Part shown: piece after piece, positions 8,861 to 16,879 of the stretch | Layout: every line of letters begins with the position of its first letter | Position numbering within the stretch: the stretch's first letter is position 1 | Source: Pantoea sp. AS-PWVM4 | Lineage (GTDB): Bacteria > Pseudomonadota > Gammaproteobacteria > Enterobacterales > Enterobacteriaceae | Assembly (NCBI RefSeq): GCF_000468095.1 | Contig: NZ_ASZC01000020.1 | Location: 62,001 to 126,000 of the forward strand | Direction of reading: 5' to 3' | DNA length: 64,000 nucleotides | Position numbers and translations under genes: made by a program | The notes under the pieces: generated by a model | The model's input: only the letters and a program-made list of their open reading frames with translations | What the model was told of the DNA's origin: nothing | Database searches by the model: none

Positions 8861-9472
8861 ATGAAGGGCAGAGCGACAGGCGTAATCATCATGGCGGCAC
8901 TGGCGTTGATGCTGACGGCGTGCACGGTGGTGGATCTCGACGCAAACGGCAATCCCATCATGCCGCAAGATCCCCACGCCAAACCCGGCTATACCAATCA
9001 GACGCCACAGCAGATCGCCGAGGAGAGCTGGCAAAGTCGGGTGGCGCAGCCCGCAGAAAAACAGGCGCTCAGCTGGGGCGATATGGAAACCAAAAGCCAT
9101 ACGCTGAAAGCGGGCACCAGCGAAAGCGTGTTTGTGCGCGCGGGCGGCACCGTGACGGCACTGGATAGCAGTAACGATCGTGAGCGGGTGCTGACCGTCA
9201 CCGTCAACGGCAAACCGGTCAAGGTGCTGATTGGCCCGGTGTTGCGTAGCAACGCCATCCGTGATGCCGCCGGTTTCCGCTTTGAGGAGTTCACCAATCA
9301 GGTGCAGTACGCACAGCTGACTAAAGCGTTGAACCGTCATGCGGTGAAACAGCTGCCCACGGTGGACAGTAGCTGGCAAGGCAAACCGGTGCAGATGTTG
9401 CTGGCGGTGACGATGGGGCCGGGCACGGTCGATGAAGTGGTGGCGATCCAGCTGCAACAGGGGAATGGATGA
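8861..9472 (+). CDS. DUF2291 family lipoprotein of the sugar ABC operon
   Basis: 203 residues. The signal sequence ends in LMLTAC (lipobox-like, Cys at about residue 21), so it is probably a lipoprotein facing the periplasm. The rest matches DUF2291 proteins, which are found almost only inside ribose-type ABC transporter operons. The family's role is unknown; an accessory role in uptake is an inference from context. The stop overlaps the start of the ATP-binding gene, which indicates translational coupling. Confidence 0.75.
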   Translation: MKGRATGVIIMAALALMLTACTVVDLDANGNPIMPQDPHAKPGYTNQTPQQIAEESWQSRVAQPAEKQALSWGDMETKSHTLKAGTSESVFVRAGGTVTALDSSNDRERVLTVTVNGKPVKVLIGPVLRSNAIRDAAGFRFEEFTNQVQYAQLTKALNRHAVKQLPTVDSSWQGKPVQMLLAVTMGPGTVDEVVAIQLQQGNG

Positions 9473-10989
9473 TGAGCGACGAAATTATCCTGCAAGCGAA
9501 TCATATGTCGATGCTGTTTCCTGGCACCCTGGCGCTGGACCGCGTGGATTATCGCGTCTGGCGCGGTAAGGTCAACGTCATCATCGGCGAGAACGGCGCC
9601 GGTAAATCGACGCTGATGAAAATTCTCGCGGGGGTGCAGCAACCAACCAGCGGCGAAATGTTTCTTAATGGCCAGAAGGTGGTGTTCCACAGTACCCGCG
9701 ATGCGGCCCGTCACGGTATCGGCATGGTGCATCAGGAGCTGAACCTGTTTGAAAACCTCAGCGTGGCTGAGAACATTTTTCTCGGCCGCGAGATTCAGCG
9801 GGGTATCCGTCCGATCAATGAGGCTGAACAGGCGCGACGCACCGCCGCGTTGATGCAGCGCCTCGATCAACCCATCGCGCCACAGGAGAAAGTGGGCAAT
9901 CTCAAGGTGGGTCAGCAGCAGTTGGTGGAGATCGCCAAAGCGCTGGCGGAAGATGCCGATATTTTGATCCTCGACGAACCGACCTCGGCGCTGAGTAAAA
10001 CCGAGGTGGAAATCCTGTTCCGGGTGATTCGCGAACTGACGCGTCAGGGCGTCTCCATTATCTATATCTCGCATCGACTGGAGGAGTTAATGGCGATTGG
10101 TGATGTGATCACCATTCTGCGTGATGGACGCTTTCAGGCCGAAGCGCAGGTCAGCGATATCGATGTGCCGTGGATTGTGCGTGAAATGCTGGGCAGTGAA
10201 CCGGTCAGCAATTTCCTCCCCGCACATCGGCAATTCGGTGCGGCAGTGCTGGAAGTGGAGCACATCACCTGCGTCAGCCCGAACGGCAATACGCTGGTGG
10301 ATGATGTCAGCTTCCAGGTGCGTGCCGGGGAAATTGTCGGCATTTATGGCCTGATGGGCGCCGGTCGCACCGAATTGTTTGAATGCCTGCTCGGCAGCCA
10401 GCGCAACTATCTCGGCAAATTGTGGCTCGACAGCAAACCGCTGCCCACGCGATTGCCTACTGCTGAACGCATCCGCATGGGGATGAGTCTGGTGCCGGAA
10501 GATCGCAAACGCGCGGGCATCTTTCCCATCTCGTCGGTGGCGAGCAACCTGACCATCGCCAGTCTGTGGCGTCGTCTGTCACATCGCATGGTGATTGCGC
10601 AGCAGGCCGAGCGGGAAGCGGTAACCAGTACCGTCGGCAACCTGGCGATCAAGGTGTCGTCACCGGATGTTGCCATCAGCGCGCTGAGCGGGGGCAATCA
10701 GCAAAAAGTGGTGATTGGCCGTTCGTTGCTGACCAATCCGCGCCTGCTGCTGCTGGACGAGCCGAGTCGCGGCATTGATGTCGGGGCCAAAGCGGAGGTA
10801 TTCCGCATGATGGTCCGGCTGTCGGAGCAGGGCATTGCGGTGCTGTTCTCCACCTCCGACCTGAAAGAGATCATGGCGGTGGCTGACCGTATTCTGGTGA
10901 TGTCCGGCGGCAAACTTACGGCCGACCTTCCGCGTGCAGAAGCGGAAGAAGCGGCGCTGGTTAAAGCAAGTGCACAGGGGTTCTCGTGA
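9469..10989 (+). CDS. sugar ABC transporter ATP-binding protein (RbsA type)
   Basis: 506 residues with two fused ABC ATPase domains, as in RbsA/MglA. Domain 1 has Walker A GENGAGKST near residue 43, signature LKVGQQQLVEIAKAL near 145 and Walker B ILILDEPTSAL. Domain 2 has a degenerate Walker A (GLMGAGRTE near 297), signature LSGGNQQKVVIGR and Walker B LLLLDEPSRGID. It powers import of the sugar. Start: ATGATG at 9469, overlapping the upstream stop. Confidence 0.93.
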   Translation: MMSDEIILQANHMSMLFPGTLALDRVDYRVWRGKVNVIIGENGAGKSTLMKILAGVQQPTSGEMFLNGQKVVFHSTRDAARHGIGMVHQELNLFENLSVAENIFLGREIQRGIRPINEAEQARRTAALMQRLDQPIAPQEKVGNLKVGQQQLVEIAKALAEDADILILDEPTSALSKTEVEILFRVIRELTRQGVSIIYISHRLEELMAIGDVITILRDGRFQAEAQVSDIDVPWIVREMLGSEPVSNFLPAHRQFGAAVLEVEHITCVSPNGNTLVDDVSFQVRAGEIVGIYGLMGAGRTELFECLLGSQRNYLGKLWLDSKPLPTRLPTAERIRMGMSLVPEDRKRAGIFPISSVASNLTIASLWRRLSHRMVIAQQAEREAVTSTVGNLAIKVSSPDVAISALSGGNQQKVVIGRSLLTNPRLLLLDEPSRGIDVGAKAEVFRMMVRLSEQGIAVLFSTSDLKEIMAVADRILVMSGGKLTADLPRAEAEEAALVKASAQGFS

Positions 10990-12098
10990 TGAAAAGCAAC
11001 AGTGCCGTGGCATTCGCCGCGCAACCCGCAAAAGCCGTTACCTCTCGTGAAGGCCTGATCCTGCTGTTGTTAAAACTGCGCACCTTTATCGCATTGTTTT
11101 TGATTGTCGGGTTCTTTTCGGCCACGGTGCCGGATTTTCTCTCGCTCGGCAGCATGGTGATTATGGTGAAGCATATCGCGATCAACGCCTTCCTGGCGCT
11201 GGGTATCACCTTTGTCATCATTACCGCCGGTATTGACCTCTCCATCGGTGCCACGCTGGGCCTGTGCGGCATGATCGCGGGCTGGTTGATCACCAAAGGG
11301 ATTGTGTTGCCAATGTTCGGCATCGCCATTTTCCCCAGCGTGTGGGTGATTGTGCCGCTGGTGCTGCTGGTCGGCGCGTTAATCGGCGCGGCAAATGGCT
11401 GGATTATCACGCGTTACAACGTTGCGCCTTTTATCTGCACCCTCGGCACCATGTACATCCTGCGAGGCGCGGCGATGCTGACGTCCGGAGGTGAAACCTT
11501 CCCTGGGCTTCAAGGGAATCCACTGCTCGGCAACACCGGCTTTGACAAAATCGGTGCCGGTTATTTTCTCGGTTTGCCCTGGGCTATCTGGATGATGATC
11601 GTGCTGGCGTTGGTGATTGCTTACATTGCGCGACGGCTGCCCTTTGGTCGCCAGGTGTATGCCATTGGCGATAACGAACGTGCCGCAGAACTCTCCGGGG
11701 TGAAGGTCAGGCAGGTAAAAATCTGGGTGTATACCTTGTCCGGGTTCTGTGCAGCGATTGCCGGGATTGTGGTGTCCTCGCAGTTGGTTGCCAGCCATCC
11801 GGCCAACGGTACCTCCTTTGAAATGAACGCCATCGCGGCGGTGGTGCTCGGCGGCACCTCACTGGCAGGAGGACGCGGTACCATCCTCGGCACGCTGGTG
11901 GGGGCCTTTGTCATCGGCTTTCTCGCCGACGGCTTAATCATGATGGGGGTCAGCGAGTTCTGGCAGATGGTGATCAAAGGTATCGTCATTATCGTCGCGG
12001 TAATCATCGACCAGATGCAGAGCCGGATGCAGCAAAAGGCCGCCGTGGTGGCCCAGAAAGCGCTGATTGAAGAGGGAGGCAGCGGAACGAAGCTTTAA
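10989..12098 (+). CDS. sugar ABC transporter permease (RbsC type)
   Basis: 369 residues with about eight to ten hydrophobic segments and the branched-chain/ribose permease motif ITFVIITAGIDLSIGATLGLCGMIAG near residue 75, then AAVVLGGTSLAGGRGTILGTLVGA near 275. The ATG at 10989 overlaps the stop of the ATPase gene; a GTG one codon earlier is equally possible. It is the last gene of the transport operon and is followed by a strong terminator. Confidence 0.92.
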   Translation: MKSNSAVAFAAQPAKAVTSREGLILLLLKLRTFIALFLIVGFFSATVPDFLSLGSMVIMVKHIAINAFLALGITFVIITAGIDLSIGATLGLCGMIAGWLITKGIVLPMFGIAIFPSVWVIVPLVLLVGALIGAANGWIITRYNVAPFICTLGTMYILRGAAMLTSGGETFPGLQGNPLLGNTGFDKIGAGYFLGLPWAIWMMIVLALVIAYIARRLPFGRQVYAIGDNERAAELSGVKVRQVKIWVYTLSGFCAAIAGIVVSSQLVASHPANGTSFEMNAIAAVVLGGTSLAGGRGTILGTLVGAFVIGFLADGLIMMGVSEFWQMVIKGIVIIVAVIIDQMQSRMQQKAAVVAQKALIEEGGSGTKL

Positions 12099-12104
12099 TC
12101 GGTT

Positions 12105-12140
12105 GGGGCGCAGACGGCATTTGTCTGTCCCCCTTTTTTT
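12105..12140 (+). terminator. intrinsic terminator between transport and catabolic genes
   Basis: A two-part stem (GGGG 12105-12108 with CCCC 12130-12133, and CAGAC 12111-12115 with GTCTG 12123-12127) is followed by seven T. It ends the ABC operon and separates it from the transketolase/kinase genes, which then need their own promoter. Confidence 0.85.
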
Positions 12141-12148
12141 GCTATGCA
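12121..12148 (+). promoter_or_regulatory. possible promoter of the transketolase-kinase operon
   Basis: TTGTCT (12121-12126) and TATGCA (12143-12148) are 16 bp apart and overlap the terminator. Initiation would fall in the palindrome at 12150-12161, the same geometry as at the first operator. Weak match, supported mainly by the position of the operator. Confidence 0.35.
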
Positions 12149-12149
12149 G

Positions 12150-12161
12150 GAATATATATTC
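12150..12161. promoter_or_regulatory. candidate operator of the SorC-type regulator (site 2)
   Basis: GAATATATATTC, identical to the core of the palindrome at 7876-7891, lies 28 bp before the ATG of the transketolase N-terminal subunit and just after the terminator. Confidence 0.6.
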
Positions 12162-12189
12162 AGTAACGATTTAAAATTCAGAGGTAACC

Positions 12190-13020
12190 ATGAATCCTTT
12201 CAAATACTCTGTGGACGAGCTGACCGCCAAAGCGCGCGCGGTGCGTCGTCGCATCATCCAGCTCAACGCTGGTAGCCCGGCGGGTGGACACACCGGGGCC
12301 GATTTGTCGCAGGTCGAAATCCTGACGGCGCTCTATTTTCGCATTCTCAACTGCGCGCCGGACCGCATCAACGATCCGCAACGCGATATGTATATCCAGT
12401 CAAAAGGCCATGCGGTGGGGGGCTATTACTGCGTGCTGGCTGAAGCCGGTTATTTCCCGACGGACTGGCTCCCCAGCTATCAACATTCCGACTCCCATCT
12501 GCCGGGTCATCCGGTGCGACAAAAAACGCCGGGCGTGGAGCTGAATACCGGCGCACTCGGCCACGGATTGCCGGTGGCGGTGGGCATCGCGCTGGCCGCG
12601 AAAAAAGATGGCAGCAACAGAATGGTGTATGTGGTGACCGGCGATGGTGAGCTGGCAGAGGGCAGTAACTGGGAAGCGGCGCTGGTTGCGGCCCATTATG
12701 GCCTCGATAACCTGGTGATCATCAACGATAAGAACAAGTTACAGCTGGCAGGGCATACCCGCGACATTATGAATACCGATCCGCTCCCTGAGAAATGGCG
12801 CGCGTTTGGTTTAGAGGTCACGGAATGTAATGGCAACGATATGGCGGCAGTGGTGACAACGTTGGAAAACCTGCCGCGTAACGGCAAACCGCAGGTGGTG
12901 GTGGCCGATACCGAGAAGGGCTTTGGTATCTCGTTTATTCAAAGCAAAGCTGAGTGGCATCACCGGGTACCGAAGGGAGAAGAGATCGCTCAGGCGCTGG
13001 AGGAGTTGAAAGATGAGTAA
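12190..13020 (+). CDS. transketolase-like protein, N-terminal (ThDP-binding) subunit
   Basis: 276 residues that correspond to the first third of transketolase. The thiamine diphosphate motif is clear: GDGELAEGSNWEA starts near residue 152 and ends at NDKN near 180. Also present are HTGADLSQVEILTALYF and SKGHAVGGYY. Two-subunit transketolases of this type include apulose-4-phosphate transketolase of D-apiose catabolism and several uncharacterised sugar-operon enzymes. The C-terminal subunit gene overlaps by 8 bp. With the FGGY kinase, the likely sequence is phosphorylation then ketol transfer. The exact sugar is an inference. Confidence 0.88.
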   Translation: MNPFKYSVDELTAKARAVRRRIIQLNAGSPAGGHTGADLSQVEILTALYFRILNCAPDRINDPQRDMYIQSKGHAVGGYYCVLAEAGYFPTDWLPSYQHSDSHLPGHPVRQKTPGVELNTGALGHGLPVAVGIALAAKKDGSNRMVYVVTGDGELAEGSNWEAALVAAHYGLDNLVIINDKNKLQLAGHTRDIMNTDPLPEKWRAFGLEVTECNGNDMAAVVTTLENLPRNGKPQVVVADTEKGFGISFIQSKAEWHHRVPKGEEIAQALEELKDE

Positions 13021-13957
13021 CGCACAACACCTGGCCAATGTCATGGTCAATGCTTTTATCGATGCGGTCAATCGCGGTATTGATCTGGTGCCGGTGGTGG
13101 CGGATTCGACCTCCACCGCCAAAATCGCTCCCTTTATCAAGGCGTTTCCGGATCGGCTGGTCAACGTCGGCATCGCCGAACAGACGCTGGTTGGCACCGC
13201 GGCCGGGCTGGCGATTGGTGGCAAAGTAGCGGTGACCTGCAACGCCGCACCCTTCCTGATTTCACGCGCCAATGAACAGGTGAAAGTCGATGTTTGTTAC
13301 AACAACACCAACGTCAAATTGTTTGGTCTGAATGCCGGTACCAGCTACGGCCCGCTCGCCAGTACCCACCACAGCATTGATGACATCGCGATTATGCGTG
13401 GTTTCGGCAACATCGAAATTTATGCGCCATCCTGCCCGCTGGAGTGTCGTCAGATAATCGACTACGCGCTGGATCATGTTGGACCGGTGTACATCCGTCT
13501 CGACGGCAAGGACTTGCGCCAGCTGCACGATGACAGCTACCAGTTCCGTCCCGGCAATATCGATGTCTTGCGCAGCGGAAAAGATATTGCGCTGGTGGCG
13601 ATGGGGTCGACGGTGCATGAGATTGTCGATGCGGCTGAGCTCCTGCAAGGCCAGGGAATCGACGCAGGTGTGATCGCCATTCCATCGATTCGCCCTTGTG
13701 ATACCCAACAACTGCGTGAACTGTTAAATCACTACCCTGCGGTGATTACCGTCGAGGAGCACAACGTCAATGGTGGCGTCGGTAGTCTGGTGGCTGAGGT
13801 GCTGGCGGAAGGGGGATGTGGCATTCCGTTATTGCGGCTCGGCATTCCCGATGGGCAATACGCGATTGCGGGCGACCGTGCCTCAACCCGTGCGCGACAT
13901 AGCATCGATGCGGCCAGCGTGGTGAAAAATGCGCTGCGTATCTGCACAGGAGAGTAA
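13013..13957 (+). CDS. transketolase-like protein, C-terminal (pyrimidine-binding) subunit
   Basis: 314 residues that correspond to the middle and C-terminal domains of transketolase. The pyrimidine-domain signature with the catalytic Glu is NVGIAEQTLVGTAAGLAIGG near residue 45, followed by the C-terminal domain (DIALVAMGSTVHEIVDAAELL from about 186). It needs the preceding subunit to form the active site at the dimer interface. The reading frames overlap by 8 bp, so synthesis of the two halves is probably coupled. Confidence 0.88.
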   Translation: MSNAQHLANVMVNAFIDAVNRGIDLVPVVADSTSTAKIAPFIKAFPDRLVNVGIAEQTLVGTAAGLAIGGKVAVTCNAAPFLISRANEQVKVDVCYNNTNVKLFGLNAGTSYGPLASTHHSIDDIAIMRGFGNIEIYAPSCPLECRQIIDYALDHVGPVYIRLDGKDLRQLHDDSYQFRPGNIDVLRSGKDIALVAMGSTVHEIVDAAELLQGQGIDAGVIAIPSIRPCDTQQLRELLNHYPAVITVEEHNVNGGVGSLVAEVLAEGGCGIPLLRLGIPDGQYAIAGDRASTRARHSIDAASVVKNALRICTGE

Positions 13958-13959
13958 AC

Positions 13960-15444
13960 ATGGCAGGTCCGTTAATTCTGGCGATCGATGAGGGCACCAC
14001 CAACGCCAAGGCGATCGCCGTGGATCGCAGTGGCGCGGTGGTGGCGCGCGGCAGTCAGCCGCTGGCACTCAACCATCCTCAGCCTGGCCTGGCGGAGCAG
14101 GACCCTTTAGCCATCTGGCAGGCGGTGAAACAGGCGGTAAGCGACTGCCTTGCGCAGTGCCACGGCGAGCCTGTGGAGGCGGTGGCGATCAGCAACCAGC
14201 GTGAATCGGTGTTGATCTGGCAACGGCGCGATGGGCAACCCTTAACCCCGTTGGTGAGCTGGCAGGATCGCCGTTCCGAATCGTTCTGTCGTGACTTACG
14301 CCAGGCGGGAAAAGCACCGCGTATCACCGGCCTGACCGGGCTGGCGGTGGACCCGATGTTTCCCGCGGCCAAGCTGACCGGTATGCTGGCGACCTTGCCG
14401 GATGGTCTGGCGCGTGCGCAGGCGGGGGAGTTGTGTATTGGTACGGTCGACAGTTGGCTCAGTTGGCAGCTTACGGGCGGCAAATGTTTCGTCACCGATC
14501 ATGCCAACGCCGCGCGCACCCAGTTGTATAGCCTGCACAGTGGCGACTGGGATGATGAATTGTTGGCGCTATTTCACATTCCCCGCGCGGCGCTGCCGGT
14601 CATCGTGCCGTCGGCCAGTGCGCAGGGGGAAGTGGCGATTGAGGATATCCCCGGTTTGCCACCCGGCACGCCGCTGCTGGCACGCATCGGTGATTCCCAC
14701 GCCGCGCTTCAGGCACAGCGTAGCGGTAGCGAGGAAGTGGTGAAAGCCACCTACGGCACCGGCTCCTCGTTGATGATGTCGATGGCGACACCGTTACTGA
14801 CCGAAAATGGCCTGAGCACCACGGTGGCGTGGCATGATGGCACTTTACGCTTTGCCTTTGAGGGCAACATCACCCATACCGGCTCGGGGGCTGCCTGGCT
14901 GGGACGGATGATTGGCATCAGCGACCCGCGTGAGTTGACCCGACAGGCGCAAAGCACCGCGAGCAACCAGGGTATCTATTTTGTCCCGGCGCTCTCCGGC
15001 CTCGGCGCGCCCTGGTGGGATCTGCAGGCGCGCGGCATGCTGTGCGGGTTGACCGATGCGGCAACCCCGGCGGTGCTGGCACGCGTGGCACTCGAATCCA
15101 TTACCTTTCAGATTGCCGATGTGTTTTTTGCCATGCAGCAGGCGAGTGGCGTGCAGCTTCCGGCCCTGTGCGTTGACGGTAGCGCCACGGAAAATAGCTG
15201 GCTGATGCAGTTGCAGGCCGATGTGTTGCAACGCCCGTTGCGCCGCGTACCCACTCCCGAAGTCTCGGCGCTGGGAGCCGCGTTGCTGGCCGGACGCACG
15301 CTGGGCTGGTGGCAGCAGGGCAGTGACATGGCGGCGTTACAGGGGGGAAGCGTGATCTATCCGCGACAGGAGCAGGCGCAAAGCATGCAGGAAAATTATC
15401 AGGGATGGCTGGCAGCCGTGGCACGCTGTCGTTACCAGCCTTGA
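13960..15444 (+). CDS. FGGY-family carbohydrate kinase
   Basis: 494 residues, the normal size for FGGY kinases. The N-terminal phosphate loop is LAIDEGTTNAKAIAVD (about residues 5-20). Substrate-side motifs WQDRRSE near 97 and GDSHAALQ near 243, and the C-terminal FGGY signature around VDGSATENSWLMQLQAD near 405, are present. Overall it is closest in feel to the glycerol, xylulose and apulose kinase branch. The gene starts 2 bp after the transketolase stop. The product is presumably a sugar phosphate that serves both the transketolase and, as effector, the SorC-type regulator. Confidence 0.88.
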   Translation: MAGPLILAIDEGTTNAKAIAVDRSGAVVARGSQPLALNHPQPGLAEQDPLAIWQAVKQAVSDCLAQCHGEPVEAVAISNQRESVLIWQRRDGQPLTPLVSWQDRRSESFCRDLRQAGKAPRITGLTGLAVDPMFPAAKLTGMLATLPDGLARAQAGELCIGTVDSWLSWQLTGGKCFVTDHANAARTQLYSLHSGDWDDELLALFHIPRAALPVIVPSASAQGEVAIEDIPGLPPGTPLLARIGDSHAALQAQRSGSEEVVKATYGTGSSLMMSMATPLLTENGLSTTVAWHDGTLRFAFEGNITHTGSGAAWLGRMIGISDPRELTRQAQSTASNQGIYFVPALSGLGAPWWDLQARGMLCGLTDAATPAVLARVALESITFQIADVFFAMQQASGVQLPALCVDGSATENSWLMQLQADVLQRPLRRVPTPEVSALGAALLAGRTLGWWQQGSDMAALQGGSVIYPRQEQAQSMQENYQGWLAAVARCRYQP

Positions 15445-15464
15445 CTGGAAGGTGCGGCCTGAGC

Positions 15465-15633
15465 CCTCACCCCAGCCCTCTCCCTCCAGCGGGAGAGGGA
15501 GACGTGCAATCTGCCCGAACTATTCCCTTCTCCCGCTAACGGAAAATGTGCTCAATCAGTTCCCTCTCCCGCTGGCGTGAATTGTGCTCGATCAGTTCCC
15601 TCTCCCGCTGGCGGGAGAGGGTTAGGGTGAGGG
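15465..15633. repeat. cluster of GC-rich palindromic repeats
   Basis: Three CCCTCTCCC / GGGAGAGGG-type palindromes follow the kinase gene. Two are near-perfect 30-bp direct repeats (15548-15577 and 15584-15613, one difference), and the last ends in GGGAGAGGGTTAGGGTGAGGG. Extragenic elements of this kind are common in gamma-proteobacteria after operons. They can form strong hairpins and may stabilise or terminate the transcript. No coding role is seen. Confidence 0.8.
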
Positions 15634-15654
15634 TAAAAGAAGGCGGCGCGGTCC

Positions 15655-16401
15655 TTACTGAAACCGACTCGCCTTATCACGCGCCAGACGCTCCAGCGCA
15701 AAAATCACCTGCTGTAGCTGGCGCTCCTGCACCGGCTCGATGGCGGTAAAACGGAAGCTTAGCCGGGGTGTCACGCGGGTTTCATTCTTACTGGTAATGG
15801 TGCTGCGCTCACCGATGTGCAGCAGTTGTGCCGTCACCTCAAACTGACCATATTCGCCCAGTTCGACGCGCAGTTTCTTAAAGGTGTCGCCGCTGTTTAA
15901 ATCTTCCGGCAGTTTTTCATCCACCAGTACCCCAATGCCACCCAGTGACAGATCCTGCAAGCGAAAGCGTGCTTTGTTACCATCCGGCCATTCACTGTGG
16001 CACCAGAAGACAGGCTCCATCGGCGCGTTAACACGGAAGAATTCACGGCGTTGAATTTGCCACACCAGCTCCGGCAGGGCAGCGGCAAAGGCAGGCAACC
16101 CCTCGTAGTCCACCTTCTGCAAACTGCTCAGACTGAACTCGACTTTTGCCCCCTGAGTCTCAGCGGCGATGTTGACTTCACCACTCCGCAAAGCCATCTC
16201 ATTATCCTGGCTATGGCTACCCAGATCGAAGATCACCTGATCTTCATCGGCCGCCAGCATGCGGCTGATAAACTGTCCGCGCGAGAAGTTCACCATTAGC
16301 GGGGTCTGGAAACGTAACAGGTCCTTCATTACATTCAGAACGGCCAATGTACCTCGTTTAATATATTGTTCTTTATCGGCTTCTCTCACGTCCTGCTCCA
16401 C
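15655..16401 (-). CDS. ycgR: flagellar brake protein YcgR (PilZ domain)
   Basis: 248 residues. The N-terminal YcgR domain (about 15-110) is followed by a PilZ c-di-GMP domain with RREFFR at residues 118-123 and DLSLGG at 150-155, the two nucleotide-contact motifs. When loaded with c-di-GMP, YcgR binds the flagellar motor and slows swimming. It lies next to ymgE as in E. coli. The start is a GTG at 16401; a second GTG at 16389 has a better-placed GGAGCAGGA and could be the true start. Confidence 0.93.
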   Translation of the reverse strand: MEQDVREADKEQYIKRGTLAVLNVMKDLLRFQTPLMVNFSRGQFISRMLAADEDQVIFDLGSHSQDNEMALRSGEVNIAAETQGAKVEFSLSSLQKVDYEGLPAFAAALPELVWQIQRREFFRVNAPMEPVFWCHSEWPDGNKARFRLQDLSLGGIGVLVDEKLPEDLNSGDTFKKLRVELGEYGQFEVTAQLLHIGERSTITSKNETRVTPRLSFRFTAIEPVQERQLQQVIFALERLARDKASRFQ

Positions 16402-16572
16402 TATCCGATCGTTACTATCACGCGTGCGCGGCTTTCCGTCAGTTATCGGTACATGATAAAAAAGCTTTAGCCTGCTAACTATTATTTCCCGTTGCGTTTG
16501 TGCAGCAGCTCAAAATATTCCGTCTATACTTAGCGCTGTGAACACCTTGATTAATAAAGTAAGGAGCAACAA

Positions 16573-16821
16573 ATGGGTATTCTTTCATGGATTATTTTTG
16601 GTCTGATCGCCGGGATTGTCGCTAAATGGATTATGCCGGGTAAAGACGGTGGCGGATTCATTATGACCGTAGTTCTCGGCGTAGTGGGTGCGGTGGTTGG
16701 TGGCTGGATCAGTACCCTGTTTGGCTTTGGTAAGGTGGACGGATTCAACTTCGGCAGCTTCGTAGTGGCGGTGATTGGTGCCATTGTGGTGCTGTGGATT
16801 TATCGTAAAGTGCGCAGTTAA
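16573..16821 (+). CDS. ymgE: GlsB/YeaQ/YmgE family membrane protein
   Basis: 82 residues with three hydrophobic, glycine-rich segments (IIFGLIAGIVAKWIM, IMTVVLGVVGAVVGGWI, FVVAVIGAIVVLWIY), the pattern of the transglycosylase-associated family. It is a small inner-membrane protein, often stress-induced, with no defined activity. The neighbourhood with ycgR supports ymgE. The ribosome site is AAGGAG, and a strong terminator follows. Confidence 0.9.
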   Translation: MGILSWIIFGLIAGIVAKWIMPGKDGGGFIMTVVLGVVGAVVGGWISTLFGFGKVDGFNFGSFVVAVIGAIVVLWIYRKVRS

Positions 16822-16839
16822 CCCATCCGGTTTCCCTGA

Positions 16840-16874
16840 AACCCGTCATCTGGCAGCAGATGGCGGGTTTTTTA
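16840..16874 (+). terminator. intrinsic terminator after ymgE
   Basis: A 13-bp stem with one wobble pair (16840-16852 with 16857-16869), a 4-nt loop and six T. It also separates ymgE from the convergent TonB receptor gene. Confidence 0.9.
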
Positions 16875-16879
16875 ATCAA

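Noticed and set aside
15546-15749. Open frame running through the palindromic repeats after the kinase gene
   Set aside because: The translation is a repeated low-complexity peptide from the repeat DNA and continues antisense into ycgR.
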